Shown: one piece after another, positions 24,210 to 36,123 of the stretch
How positions within the stretch are numbered: the first letter of the stretch is position 1
Layout of the letters: every line of letters begins with the position of its first letter
Source of the DNA: Lactifluus volemus
Taxonomy: Eukaryota; Basidiomycota; Agaricomycetes; Russulales; Russulaceae
Length of the DNA: 64,000 nt
Assembly (NCBI GenBank): GCA_022376515.1
Contig: WTXI01000006.1
Coordinates: forward strand, 992,001-1,056,000
Direction of reading: 5' to 3'
Made by a program: the position numbers and the translations under genes
The notes under the pieces: generated by a model
Seen by the model: only the letters and a program-made list of their open reading frames with translations
Databases searched by the model: none
Told to the model about the DNA's origin: nothing

Positions 24210-26096
24210 CTAGCTTTGTTGCTCGAATCGCTTCAGCTCGCCCGCCTGGCCCTCTACAACTTTCTCCATTGCGTTGAGCCACACCTCGACTTGTGTGCTC
24301 AACCCGTTGGGGCCTGGTGCACTTGGAGCCTTTGCGCCGTTGATGGCCTTTTGTGGCATGAAATCCACCGGTGCGAGGGCAGACACGTAGCCGAGACTAA
24401 TGTAACGTGCGTGTGCCAGCACAGGCAAGCGACGGAGGGAACGACCAGACATCTTTTGATCCTGTTCGGATCGATGGCCACAATTTTTTTTTTTAAAAGT
24501 ATGACCTCAACGGAATGGGCTCACCCTGCATTTCTGGGCGAGCCGAAAGAGCTGGACTGCGATTTGCCTTGGACGCTGTGAAGCTGCGGTTGTAATATGG
24601 GGGTCTATGTCGATTGTCGTGCGTTCAAAATACCGCGCTTCTTCCAGCGACGGAACTTCCTATGGATGTTTTAGAGACAAGCACTTTAGAAACACAAACG
24701 GTGTAACGTACCATGGGGGTGACAACACCCTTTGCGATGAGTTCGAGCAGGCAACTTCGCAAAATCACGTAGATGGCTTCAGGCGGCGGAAGATCTATGT
24801 ACTGCACAATGTCAGCCCGGTCGACAAAAGCCGAGTCTTGTACGAGTGTGTGTGTGTGAGCGTTTTGCACATGAGCTTCGCCGAGCTTCGTACTGACCGA
24901 TTGCCTTGGCGAGGTTACTGGTGGACACCACTAGTACATTTTTCTTATGTCGAAGCTTATCGAGTTGAGTAAGCAGAGCATTCACGACCTGTGAAACTGT
25001 CTTTGAGAATTGGGTATCGGTGGTAAACATGAATTTTTACCCGTAATGCGTCAGTAGGTTCAGTACCAGCCATGGCACCTGCCCGCGCGGCAGTGAGAGA
25101 CTCGACTTCGTCTGTAAGTTACGACCACGATAAGTATAGTATCAGGACAACGCAATTCGAGGCACGAAATTACCTATGAGACGACAACGAAAGTGTCTTC
25201 GTCCTCGACAAGGTCCATAACACTTCCGAAAAGCTTTTGCACTAGTTTTCCTGACTCGGAGAACCAGCGCGAGAAAAGGGAATGGGAGTTGATCTCAAGC
25301 AGGCGAGAGTGGGGGTATCTATGCGCTGTTAGCTGCAGGATGGCTCAAACGGCGCTGTAGGGTGCTCACCGGTGTGACAATCGCACGGAGAGTTTTTGGG
25401 CAAGAGCACGGCAAAGTGAAGTTTTCCTGTTCCAGGAGGGCCATGCAAGAGTACCACACGATTCCAGGTGACGATATTGACTGGAGATATATTGAGTCAA
25501 ACGTGTTGGAGTCGTAGAACAAATACAGACTCACAGTCAACGTTGGCATCGCTGAATAATACGGTCGCATATATGTAGTCCAGGAGCCTAGATTTAGTGT
25601 CGTCCGGGAAAATTAGACTGTCCCAGAGACCCTCCCATTGCCTGCTAGGCAGCTCGCAAACACTGGCAGCCATGATTTCCTCGCCATCACTACTTGACCC
25701 AGCAGAGAATCCCTCAGCAGTGTCGCCATCTGTCGGTTGATAGACATGTATCTGAAGGGAAGCTTGGGCTACAGGAGATAGGACGTCGGAGAGGACGACT
25801 CGCAGGCTGTAATCTGTTCCACAGATGAGGCAAGCACAGGAACGTTCTCCCAGCCATCTAGTTTTGAGGGAGTGCAATTGTTTCGAAGGATTTCAGGATG
25901 TATTGGTGGACGGCGTTGCGAATGGTATCGAAACGAGCCGTGGAGGTCTGAGAAAGGCGTACCTCGACTAAGTTGGAGGTCAGTTTATGGAAGAGGATTA
26001 GGGTTGTAAGAACTGACCGTGAACTGGCCATACTAACGGCGACGGTGTAGGTAAGTCCGGTGATGAGCTGGGCAGAGTAGGGAGGGCCATAGACAT
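24210..26096 (-). CDS. pch2: Pch2/TRIP13 AAA+ ATPase (HORMA remodeller), frame broken in this sequence
   Basis: The start at 26096 (MSMALPTLPSSSP) is joined by an intron to VHVEVRLSQTSTARFDTI, matching the N-terminus of the family. The body has a Walker A region (LLHGPPGTGK), then INSHSLFSRWFSESGKLVQK, Walker B after splicing (IDEVESL), NALLTQLDKL, VLVVSTSNL, AFVDRADIVQYI and the C-terminal helix GRSLRRLPVLAHARYI. Human TRIP13 has the same order (SxSGKLV, DEVESL, STSNI, DRADI, LRKLPFLAHA). Pch2 unfolds HORMA proteins in meiosis and the spindle checkpoint. Four one-base losses disturb the frame: near 25862-25865, 25789-25795, 25422-25425 (just after the Walker A lysine) and 25178-25181. The start lies 112 bases from the divergent gene at 26209. 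Confidence 0.88.
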
Positions 26097-26208
26097 GATG
26101 TTGCGGGTTGACGCTCAGATTTGACCACGAGATGATCGATGATGCTCGACGCGCTTGACCAAATAACACGTCAACAAGTTTAGGCACGTGCCTGAATACA
26201 GTCGTATT

Positions 26209-26798
26209 ATGGCCTCTTCCTCCGATGTCTGCACGGATTGCCCTCCATATTCAACTGAACAGCCTACGTACAACCCGATGGACCCTTCAACATTTATTGC
26301 TCCTGCTCCCACTCTCTCTCCTAGTGTCACCATAGAATTCTGTGACAGAGTGAGCGTCCTGCATACGTCACTTTGCTAATCTCTGATGTTAACACGTCAT
26401 CGTTACTCAGTGTCGCTGGTGAGTTCTCGATAAATGGGGCGTTAATAGTGAGGGTATTTAGGGGTGCCATATGTAAGGCTTCATCGGGCGACGTGGACAT
26501 CCACCGAGTTGTTCCTAACGTTCCCACCACCTGTGCTCAAGAGCACCACGATTATACCGTTGAACTCGGAGGATACTGCTGGTCGATTTCGGATATGGCT
26601 CACCTTGAGCGATGAGTCAAAACCTATCCTGGTATGGGATAGAAAGGTGGAAGGCAAATTTCCTGAACTCAAAGATCTGGTAAGATTTAGGTGATTGTTT
26701 CATTATCGAGAAGGCCGTCTAAAGCGAGGACCGTTTAGAAACAACGGATCCGAGATCATATTCAGCCAGATAGGTCACTTGGCCATTCAGATAGGTGA
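26209..26798 (+). CDS. Rdx/SelT-SelW-SelH family thioredoxin-like protein, Cys form
   Basis: The protein starts MASSSDVCTDCPPYS and reaches the active site VTIEFCDRCRW, split by an intron between CDR and CRW. HRATWTSTELFLTFPPPVL, AGRFRIWLTLSDES and FPELKDLKQRIRDHIQPDRS follow, with a stop at 26796-26798. The CxxC after the first strand and the FPExKxLKQxIRD end are marks of the SelW-like Rdx family; animal members have selenocysteine at one position and here both are cysteine. Four exons with introns of 50-65 bases; the third exon starts after an acceptor at GTAAG near 26476. The role is probably thiol redox, with substrate unknown. It probably shares a 112-base promoter with pch2. Confidence 0.87.
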
Positions 26799-27009
26799 AA
26801 TCCAATGGATTGTACATTGTAGTAGTCTTTCTGTTGTATGAATTGATTACGTCGACGCGATCATGACGCGCTGAGCAAAGTCGACCCTGGGCTTTGTGAA
26901 AACTTTGAACCTCGGCCGCAATTTTTTTTTACTTAACCGAGACACACACACTCCGAAATATCAACTCGTGGCAATCAAGCCCTTTTCATGCAACCTTGTT
27001 GTCGCTACG

Positions 27010-30000
27010 ATGGACGAATCTAATGTTTCGAAGCTCATTCAACAGTGCAAAGCGAGCGGCACGTTTGGCTGTATTTCGTTCAACATGCCAACAACCCGCT
27101 TATTTTCTTTTGAACAGATGTAGATGTAAAAATTGATTCTATGACTAGGTTACAGGCAGAATTCGAGAACGGTGCAACGGTATGCTTGTCATTAGAAATT
27201 CCCGAAACATTGCCTTCTCAACATAACCCTCGCGGAACAGATTCCCGACGCTGACACTGTCATCCAAACCTTCAAGGCATGCCTCCGGGTTTCACACCAA
27301 CATTTACAAGCGGCAACTCTCTCCGCACTTCCCCCTCTTCTTCCACTCCTCCTTTCCAATAGTCATGCGCGCCCCGTTGCCGCATCGACCTCGACCTCGA
27401 CTTCCTCCGTTGCCTCACCAACCATCGATTCGTACACTCTCCGGCAGGCTTTAATCGCCTTCCTCTCCACCGGTGGAATAATCGACCGCCTCGGTGATGC
27501 TCGAGAAAGATCACGCGAGAAGGCGCGCGAAAGCTTGGTTATTCTCGGCGGGCTCGCGTTCCGGGTCGGAGGTGGATCGAACCTGACAAACTCGAAGAGT
27601 GGCAAGACACAGGAAACTGCATCGCAGATGTTCGAGCGACTCTTGAAGGAGATCGGGCTTACAAGTAAAGCATGGAGAGTCCGTGAACAGGTAAGTTGTC
27701 ATGGTCACCATGACTCTTTGCATTTTGACGCAACATTTGCTGTTCTGTAGTCCATTCTAACCTTGGTGGATATTCGGCGCGCGCATCATCTTTTCCCTAT
27801 TCGTCCTTACCTCCCTATTCTTGTCAGCGCTCTTGAGGACAGCGATTCTACCGTACGTGAGACTGCCAAAACTTCAGTCGTGGCACTCTTCACTGGCCCA
27901 GGTGCTTCGGATGCCGCGCGTGCAGATCTCAAACGTGAGCTGACGAAGAAGGGGGTGAGAAAGACCATAGGAGACGCTGTGCTGCTCAAAGTGCTGGGTT
28001 CGGATAATACCAGCACGACAGCGGGTGGGGGCGCTGACGCGGCAGACGCACCTCAGTCACAAGCAGCAACAAAGAAGGAGTACATTCCGCCAAGTTTGGC
28101 CCTACAAGCACAAAAAGCTGTCGGAGGATCGGAGATCCCTGCACCCGGTCCGAGCACGGTTTCATCACGAACAGTTAGCTCAGGTTATGGGAGTGCGAAG
28201 GAATCGTCAAGACCTGGCAGTCGCACGGCCATGGCGACACCACCTCCTAGCGGAGGGGACTCGACTGCTAGTGTGCAGGCAGTCTTTGTGCGTGCACCCC
28301 CCCTTTCTTGGGCTCCGGCTAACTGGTGATGCAGGTCGCTTCGAGCAAAGACTTGGACGCCGAATTCGCCGAAATGCTGAAATCGTTCGAAGTGAGCCCC
28401 GATCTGGCTGCTTTCCCCTCCCGTCCTCATGCTTGCTTTAGGGAAAAGAAACCGAACACAATTGGGCTCCCCGTGACCGAGCTGTCACCAGGGTGCGGGG
28501 CATGCTCAAAGGCGACGTTCACGTCCGCTATGCCGAAACATTCATTTCACACCTCAAGTCTTTTATCGATGCGTCGCTTAAAACGGTAAGTTGTAGAAGT
28601 ATTGACGTTGAACCATTCATGACGTGATCGTACACAAGCTCGCTAGTTTACGAACCGTAGTTGCGACGAACACTTGCTCACTTTACAATGAGCTTGCGGT
28701 AGCACTCGGAACATCCATCGACCCTTACGTCGAGACCATTCTTTCCAATCTCTTGCGGATGGCTGGTTTCACCAAGAAGATAGTGGCGCAGACTTCCCAG
28801 GCGACTGTGGCTACTGTTATTGCGAACACCTCTCCACAACCGCGGACAATCATCCCTCTCTTCTCGGCTGGTCTCCAAGACAAAACCCCCCAGGCGCGCT
28901 CGTTTGTCATCGAACACGTCAAGACATATCTCGACTTTCACGGATCACGCGCCAAAAATGTAGTCGAGGCGTCTGGCATGTTCGATATGCTGGAGAATTG
29001 TATCAAGAAATCACTGGCAGATGCAAACATTGGTGTGCGTCAGAACTCACGTGCAACCTTCTGGTCTTTCGAAGGTTTATGGAAGGAACGAGGTCGCATG
29101 ATTTTGGAAACACAAGATGGACCGAACCGTAAGCAATTGGAGAAGGCTTGTCCCAATCAGCAAGATCTCCCAGCTGTTCCGCCTACGACCCCGGTAGCGA
29201 AGAAGAGTAGTGTGGCAGCTGCTATTGCCGCAAGCCGGGCCAAAGCCAAGGCGATCGCAACAGCGCCTCCGACATTGCGACACCAGGCAACCTCTGCGGC
29301 GCGTACCATGTCTCCACCACAGCGCTCTATTTCGCCTTCCCTATCTACCGGGAGTGTGTCTGGACGAGTGGCAGCTGGCTCACCTCCAGCTCTGCCTCGT
29401 TCAAGGGTCGTAACAAACCCTTCCCGGACTAGAACATTATCAGGAAAGACTACGATGTTACCGCACTCGCGGACCTCTTCGGGCGACTCAAGTAACTCCG
29501 CGTCGTATCCGGGTCCTCGCGTCGTCCCGGCGCCATTTTCGTCGCCTCCTCGCGGCACTGTACTCCGACAGGCTATGCAAACCGCGCTCCCGTCCTCGCC
29601 GTCATCACCAACGATGAAAGTCACATTGCCTACTGCTATTTCACATCGCTCGGAAGATCGTGAAGACGCAATCGCGCACCAGTCACTGTATCTGTCTACG
29701 AACCTCGGCGACTTCGATCACGGCAATAGTGATCTTCTCACCGCCGTTGCGATACCCTTACCTGATGATGCAGACTCGGACCTGGATATGAACGAGTCGA
29801 ACCCCGTTTCTTTTTCCTCTCCGTATGAGAAATATCCTCCGGAGTCTCGGTCCAAATCCCGCACAGACTCACAGTCGCCCACTTCAAATGGACATCAGGT
29901 AGCTTCAACCACCGAGTCTCACCCTGCGAGCGTGCCCCAGCTCGTCGTCGAGGATGCCTTGCGCGCAAGGGCAGAGCAGGCACAGAGTGCTGCGGAGCGC

Positions 30001-31423
30001 CTTCTTGAGCTTGTGGAGCCCGAAGATGCCCATCCACAAGCGTCCTTGCTACTCAATAACGGAACCGCGTCGCAGACTAGGAAGCTTCTGGCCCCGACGC
30101 TGACGGCGCAGACACGCACACCATCAACGCCGAACAGCAAGAGTGCTGCCGTCTGGAAACAGGCTGCCGCCTTCCGGGATAGTCCAGCGCAGCAAGCTAC
30201 TCCTTCTCTGATGACCGATATGCTCAGGCCTATGTCAACAAGAGTTGACGGTGCTTGGTGGAGGAAGCGCATGGCCCGTACGTATCACTGCTCGTCGTTC
30301 TGCTACTTTCCCCTCAAGTAAAACCGATCTCCCCCAGTGTTTAATCAACGCAATCCGCTTTTTGCGTCGAACGCCGCCGATGCGGCCACGGAACTTCAGG
30401 GATACATCGTTGCACTCGACCAGGGCACCGCGGACGGGTCCACGCTGAAAAATCTTGCGACCTTCTGTGTTGCGCACCCCTCTATGGACGCCATTTCCCC
30501 TCTGAGTTCTAGTCTTTCGATGCCCGCGAGTCCGTCGCCCTTCATTTCAAGCGCTGGTATACTCCCTTTGCTCAAGCCTGAGTTGTGGACCGAGAATAGG
30601 AGCTTCAGCAAGTTGTTCAGTGCACTACAGAAGTTTTTGTCCCCAGACAAGGTAGGCTTGGAGTTTATGAAAGGACTGTGTCCGGCTCTAATCGTTTCAC
30701 TTGAAAAAAAAGAGCGAAGAAATACTGGAGTACGGACTGATTGTGCTGTGGGAGATGCTAGAATACTTGACGTTGCCCATGGAAGGCCATGAGGCTGAAG
30801 TATTCACTATCCTTTTGACGGTGAGGTACTCCAACAAACAACGCGTGCGTACATCCACTAGCCTAGCCGTAGTAATATGCTGACCCCCAAGTCACGCATT
30901 TATAGGTTTTGAGGCCACAAACAGCCTCCGCGATGCCCTCGCTGCGCGCGTTGAGGCCGTCTACGGCCTGACAACCCTCCACGCCTCTCTGGTGTCCTTC
31001 CGTGCTACCCCGGTCCCACGGTCGTATTCTGAAGAAACCAAGGCGGGCTCATACGCCTTTGGCCTCATCGCGCTTGCCAAGTTCGCGCTGCGTCTGCCCG
31101 CCGAGGTGCTCGAAGACGAGCTGCCGCGCCTAAAGCACACTCTCGTCACCGCGCTGACTGACACCACCTGGCTCGTCGTGCGCGAAGCGGCGGCAGCAGC
31201 AATCATCGCGGCGCAGGTCGTGCTGCGCGACGACGCGCACCTGTTCGCGCTGCTGGACGGACTGGCGGACGACAAGAAGAACTTGCTCACTTATCTCTTT
31301 GACAAGCATGGCGTGCGCGGGATCGAGGGCTCTGGAAGCGTCGATCGCCTCGAGCGTGAGATGCGCAGACTCGATGGACGAACGGGCACGTCAATCCGCT
31401 CGCCTCCTGCCAGCGCAGCGTAA
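27010..31423 (+). CDS. stu1: CLASP/Stu1 microtubule-stabilising protein
   Basis: About 1,150-1,200 residues. The N-terminal TOG-like region includes [40 protein letters not shown] and, after a Ser-rich linker, the CLASP N block [18 protein letters not shown] followed by [20 protein letters not shown] and [17 protein letters not shown] 500-residue Ser/Pro-rich middle follows, the likely microtubule and EB-binding region. The C-terminal HEAT-like domain ([29 protein letters not shown], [15 protein letters not shown]) ends [10 protein letters not shown] at 31423. CLASPs stabilise microtubules at plus ends and kinetochores. Intron 1 appears to use a GC donor (GCACGT at 27059). All other joins stay in frame with no lost base, in contrast to its left neighbours. 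Confidence 0.9.
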
Positions 31424-32022
31424 TTTTGCGTTGTTTTGGCAGAGGTGTGCATGATAAGATTGGCGGTTGGCGACTGATCGATTGATGGCGATGATACCCG
31501 TAACCAGTTGCATGTGCCGAAGTAACTTAACCGACTTGTTGCACATGGTGTGGACCGAACCGAACCGACGGCGGGAAGTTCCCTTGATATACCGTTTTGT
31601 AATTCTATGAACATGTCTAGTTTACTGGCCTTATGAGTACTGGCCGGGAATGCATCTGCTGATTGGATTCCTAGAGCCACACACCAACCCGTGCGATAAA
31701 TCGTCATGTGTAAGGATATCACATCCAGTCATCTTGATCCACTACATAACAAAAAGTTGCCAACAGACTGTAACTACAAGACTTGCCAGCAGATGACATG
31801 GTACAGGCCTGTGTTGCTATCCCGAGTGATGATCGATCATATTCAAAACGATATCGCAATAAAGATCTGGATCATTTTTCCAACCACTATTGGTTCAAAT
31901 ATGATGCCAGCAGCCAAATTTGACTTTATCTACAATGTACCCGCCGAGATGTCGTATCTAAAGACAGACAACGCGCCCACATGCCCACATCTTTTTTCTC
32001 CATCATCCCATCATCTCCATCA
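31424..32022. other. Convergent 3' region
   Basis: 600 bases between the ends of CLASP (+) and the rhomboid gene (-). A + open frame (31706-32056) has no motif. Nothing else was recognised. Confidence 0.45.
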
Positions 32023-33266
32023 TCAGAACCGAAATCGTGTTCGCATCAGCCAGTAAAGGGCGCCAGCCGTCAATCCGCCAACGTGCCCTGCCGAGTCCAA
32101 ACTAGAAAACTGTGCAACATAACGCATGGAAGGAGAGATGCGTCAGAACGGGTGATTGCAAGATAGAGATCGGAACAAACCCGGCGAGTGAACGCGTTGT
32201 AGACGTCAAAGCATGCGATGGCGCCGATGCAGGCCCACGCGGGCATAGGCACCACGAAGAAGAGAAGGAATCGTGAACGTGGGGCGGCGAAGGCAAATAA
32301 GGACGCCAGACTGTATATCGCGCCTACAAGAATATATGCGAGTTAGCGAACAGATTCATCATTTCGAGGGGTTGCGAACTTGAGACTTACCGCTTGCGCC
32401 GTGCGAATTGTAGTTTCTACGGTCCTTGTTCCACACTAGCGACACGATGCTCGCAAATGCGCCACCTATTGGGGGAAGGGATGCGTAAGATCGCGCGCGC
32501 GCGGAACGACTCGTGGAGAGTGAAAGGAGAGAGACGTACTTCCAAGATAGAGCGCGAGGAATTGGACGTTGCCGAGTACCATGAGGGCGGTCGGGGCCAA
32601 AAACCAAAAGGTGAGGCCGTTGAAAAGGGCGTGTCCCGGCTGGGCATGCGAAAAAGTAGAAGTAACGAGCGTCCAACTAGTAACAGAAACGACACAACCA
32701 TGACGGAAAGAAGGGGGAGGAGGCGTTCAGCGCTGGCTTATAGGACGAAAAGTGGATGAATGCACGTACAATCGACCCTGACGGAGGTTCTCGCGACTAT
32801 TGATAAAGTTATCTTGGAGCCAATAAGTGAGCCGCTTAGTATATGCCATGTTCTGTGTGGCGCCGCGAGGGTCAGCGCCACACGCGAGTCCATGACGGAC
32901 TTGCTCTGGCAAAGGGAAAACCGGGGGAAGCGCCGAACGTACCTGGGGCATCTGGACGTAGGACCACGCTGCAAAGACAATGCCATTGAGGCCGAGAATG
33001 CTATAAAGGAGATAGTTGGGAGGGATGCCGTCTAACTTTTGGCGCAATCGCTGAAACGGGCCGGAAGGGGATTGCCAGCCTCCTCCGCGGGGGTGAGGCG
33101 GGTGCCTCATCGAGGTCCTATGCGTTGCATTGAAGTTCCGGGCTGGTAGTAGCGGTGTACGCCAAGGTAAGGCTGCAGTCCTCACATGTCTTGCAAGTAG
33201 AGGTATATGCTGCTGGGCACTGCCACGGAATAAGCAGACTGTAGTATGACGTGGGAGGCAGAACAT
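32023..33266 (-). CDS. pcp1: Mitochondrial rhomboid protease (Pcp1/PARL type)
   Basis: The ATG at 33266 gives MFCLPRHTTVCLFRGSAQQH, a basic, Ser/Arg-rich presequence. Then come YLLYSILGLNGIVFAAWSYV and RLTYWLQDNFINSRENLRQG. Later exons give the rhomboid core: SAFASIVSLVWNKD-like, NSHGASG with the catalytic serine in GASG, and near the end DSAGHVGGLTAGALYWLM with the catalytic histidine in AGHVGGL. The C-terminus RTRFRF ends at 32023. Pcp1 is an inner-membrane serine protease that cleaves dynamin-like Mgm1 and others. The WNKDRRN...HGASG and LxSAGHVGG pairs make the call strong. It is divergent from Trs20 with 162 bases between starts. Confidence 0.92.
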
Positions 33267-33428
33267 AGCCCAAGACACGCTCGAGCGACGAGCGCACTTA
33301 TTTTCACGTTCACGGAGGTAAATCTGAGGAGAAAGACAAAAGTCGAGGGTGAAAGGGTATTTCACGTGATCAAGTGACTGCTGCTAGGGATATTCGACGA
33401 GACGACGAGGACAATAGGACAAAACGCC

Positions 33429-34138
33429 ATGTCTCATCATCTTTTCCTTCTATCGCCATCGGATACCCCACTTTACAGTCTCACACATTTCTCTACCAAA
33501 CCGAGCCAGGCTGCGCCATCACCGTTGTCGGGGAATCTTCCATCATGGTCAACGTCTGCATTCGCGGGCACTTTGACCGCGTTGTCTGGGGCCTCTAGCG
33601 TCGTGCAAACAAGCACACAAGGAGGCGGAGTTCGAATGGGCGGCGGGCAGGATAGACATGTGGTCCAGATGATCGCTAATGCGAGTCTTGACGTGATTGA
33701 GGAGGTTGTGCGGAGAGACAATGGGATGTATGTCCTATCTTATTATTATTCACCGAACAAAAAGGGAACTAACTATAGCTATCTCAAATCTGTGGACAAG
33801 TTCAATGAGTGGACTGTATCAGCTTTTGTTACACCTGGGAGTAAGCGAGCGCTGTGGAGAAAAAGGCTGATTGTGCTGATAAATTGATGACAAGACATGA
33901 AGTTTATACTGCTACACGAGGGAAAAAATGACGAGGGTATTCGAGGGTTTTTCACTGAAGTTTGGGAGCTGTACGTGAAGGTAAGGAGAATAATACAAGG
34001 ATATAATTTTTGGAGAATTGAAACCGTTATAACAGACGATGATGAACCCGTTTCATACGGCTCACAGTATGATCAAGAGCGCGGTATTTGATTCGAGGGT
34101 ACGAGCTAGCGCAAAGAAATATTTGTGATAGGGGTGGG
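33429..34138 (+). CDS. trs20: TRAPP complex subunit Trs20/TRAPPC2 (sedlin)
   Basis: The first exon (33429 to about 33727) encodes the N-terminus with [12 protein letters not shown] and [20 protein letters not shown]. It is joined across introns to [48 protein letters not shown] and the last exon [20 protein letters not shown]...[10 protein letters not shown], stop at 34136-34138. These are the conserved sedlin blocks (HxFIxxxALDxVE, YLKxVDxFNEW.VSAFVT, NPFY.) and the family C-terminus. Trs20 is an adaptor of TRAPP I/II/III, which act as Rab GEFs in ER-Golgi traffic. A Ser-rich insert between the first strand and the first helix makes the N-terminal half longer than in yeast or human. Confidence 0.93.
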
Positions 34139-34707
34139 GGACAGGTGTCGAGGGTCTCACTCATCGCTTTGCCCTTTGGCCTTACTTGACTTGATCGTCC
34201 CTTTTTCTTCTCTTTCTCTCTCTCTCTTACTCTCAAATCTCATCATCCCTCTCTCGGGTTGATTCCTCCCTTTTCTTCCTTTCATCAGTTCTATTCTTCC
34301 TTTTCTTCCTCACAATACCATCTTCGGTCACTCTTCCAAAAATTAAAAAAAAATTTAAATCTTTTTTTCTCCTTTTTCCCCATCTCTATTATCCCGGCCA
34401 CTCGCATCTGTCGTATAATATCGTGCCTCTTCCACAATTCAACCCATCGACATCGGCTCCTTAACGGAGTGTGTGTTCCCTCAATTGTCACCGTCCACCT
34501 TTTATTCTAGTACTTTGTCCTCCATCATCCCTTAAAGTCAGTTACTGTCACTGATCTCTCTCCGTCAGCCGCTGATATTTCATCAACACAGCTTGTATTT
34601 TCCATCTCATCCTTTCTTCGCTCTCCCTATCACTCCCTTGCTCTCTCTAATCCTCTGCGTCCCCCACCTTTGTCCATCCCTGTTACCGCCTGATCCTTCA
34701 ATTATCT
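34139..34707 (+). promoter_or_regulatory. Long CT-rich promoter/leader of the next gene
   Basis: 570 bases that are strongly pyrimidine-rich on the + strand from about 34195 (CTTTCTCTCTCTCTCTTACTCT and later CTTCCTTTTCTTCCTC), with A/T runs near 34347-34369. Fungal genes with high or regulated expression often carry such leaders. No open frame here has a recognisable domain. Confidence 0.55.
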
Positions 34708-36123
34708 ATGGCCTCTGCTCCTGCCCCCACCCATCGTGCGTCCCTTCTCGCTGGCCTTCGCACAGGAGGTGTTCGTTCTGGCCCCATGACTGCTGCACCA
34801 CACACTGCCGCTCCCGGCAGCTCATTCGACATCCCTTCTCGCTTTCCCTCGGTTACCTATAATCAGCAGTCTCTTAGCGAAGAAGACGATCAACTCTCCG
34901 ACCTACTATCCCAGAACATGTACATCAACGCGCAGCAAAGGTTCCATCCAGCTCCCAATACTGCCGCGGTCGATGGCGGTGCCAACAGGTTTGCACAGCA
35001 GCAAAGTCACTTCAACAACGGTTTTATGTCTGGAATCGCTCATCCCAATACTGCTGCTCAGTTGCAAGTACAGGCTCAACAACAAGCCCTTCAGTTGCAA
35101 CTGGTACAACTCGAGTTGATGCGCATGCAGGTCGGTCATATCTTATCCCCCTCTTTGTCTTGTAGTTGATCTTTGTTTCAGGCACTGCAAGCCCAGCAAC
35201 TTCAAGCTGGGCTACTTGCTCAGAGTCGTCAGCAGAACGGCCGATCGTATATCCCTCCTGCAACTGCTGCTCCCACAACACAGTCGTTTGATTTCCCCGG
35301 AAATCAGGCCGCTTTGAATGCCCAGATCCGTCGCCCCACTCAAAGCGAGTTGTTCCGCTCCCAACTCGGTGTCACAGGTGACGACCAGGTTCCAATGACG
35401 GCCGCTTTGGAGGGCAAATTCGGTGCTCGTACCACTTTGCCCGGTTTAGCCGAGGAAGATTATGCCACTCTTTCTCGTGGCAACTTCCCCTTGTCTACCA
35501 CCGCCACTCCCGTTCCGCCATCCAAATCCGACACAGCAGTTTCCTGGCGTCGTGGCGGCAACAACAACTCAGTTCTCAGCGGTAACAGGGCTGTATCGGC
35601 AAACTCCGGAATGACTCCAAGCGTTCGTGTCTCGCCTCCTCCTCCCGAGGCACGCGTCTCCCCCCCGGCTACCACCGATTCGAACCCGATCCGCGCTCGG
35701 CCTCAACCACTGCGTTTTACCGCGATCGCTTCTCAACCCCTTCCCACCGTGGCGATCGATGATACCGATGCCGAGGACAACATGACCGAATCATCATCCA
35801 GGTCCGGTTCGCACTCGTCTCCTACCACTCCTAACTCGGGTTCCTCATTTGACCGGCCGCCCCTTTCGCCGCGCGAGGAGGCAACGAAGAAACTCTATGA
35901 AGGTCTCGGTATTGGCCGTCCCGCCCCTGCTGCCCCTACTGTACCGGTTACTGTACCGCAGCGCGTGCTCAGCCAGCCAGTCCGGCAGCCTCGCGGACCG
36001 CCCTCTGGAGCGGACGAGCTTGGCCCACGTAATTTTGCGACGCGCATCCGCCGCAAGGCCATCGGTGGTCTTGGCGCGTTGATGGATGCCCGAGAACGTC
36101 GCGACGTGATCGAGGCTTACTAA
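34708..36123 (+). CDS. Low-complexity hypothetical protein with a basic, conserved-looking C-terminus
   Basis: Two exons (34708-35130 and 35182-36123, intron GTCGGT...TTTCAG) give 454 residues. The first half is rich in Ala/Gln, with a Gln/Leu helix across the exon junction (QVQAQQQALQLQLVQLELMR then ALQAQQLQAGLLAQ), likely a coiled coil. The second half is Ser/Pro/Thr-rich with many SP/TP sites. It ends in a folded-looking basic block: GPRNFATRIRRKAIGGLGAL then MDARERRDVIEAY. I do not recognise a named family. A cytosolic regulatory or scaffold protein is a guess from composition only. Confidence 0.75.
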
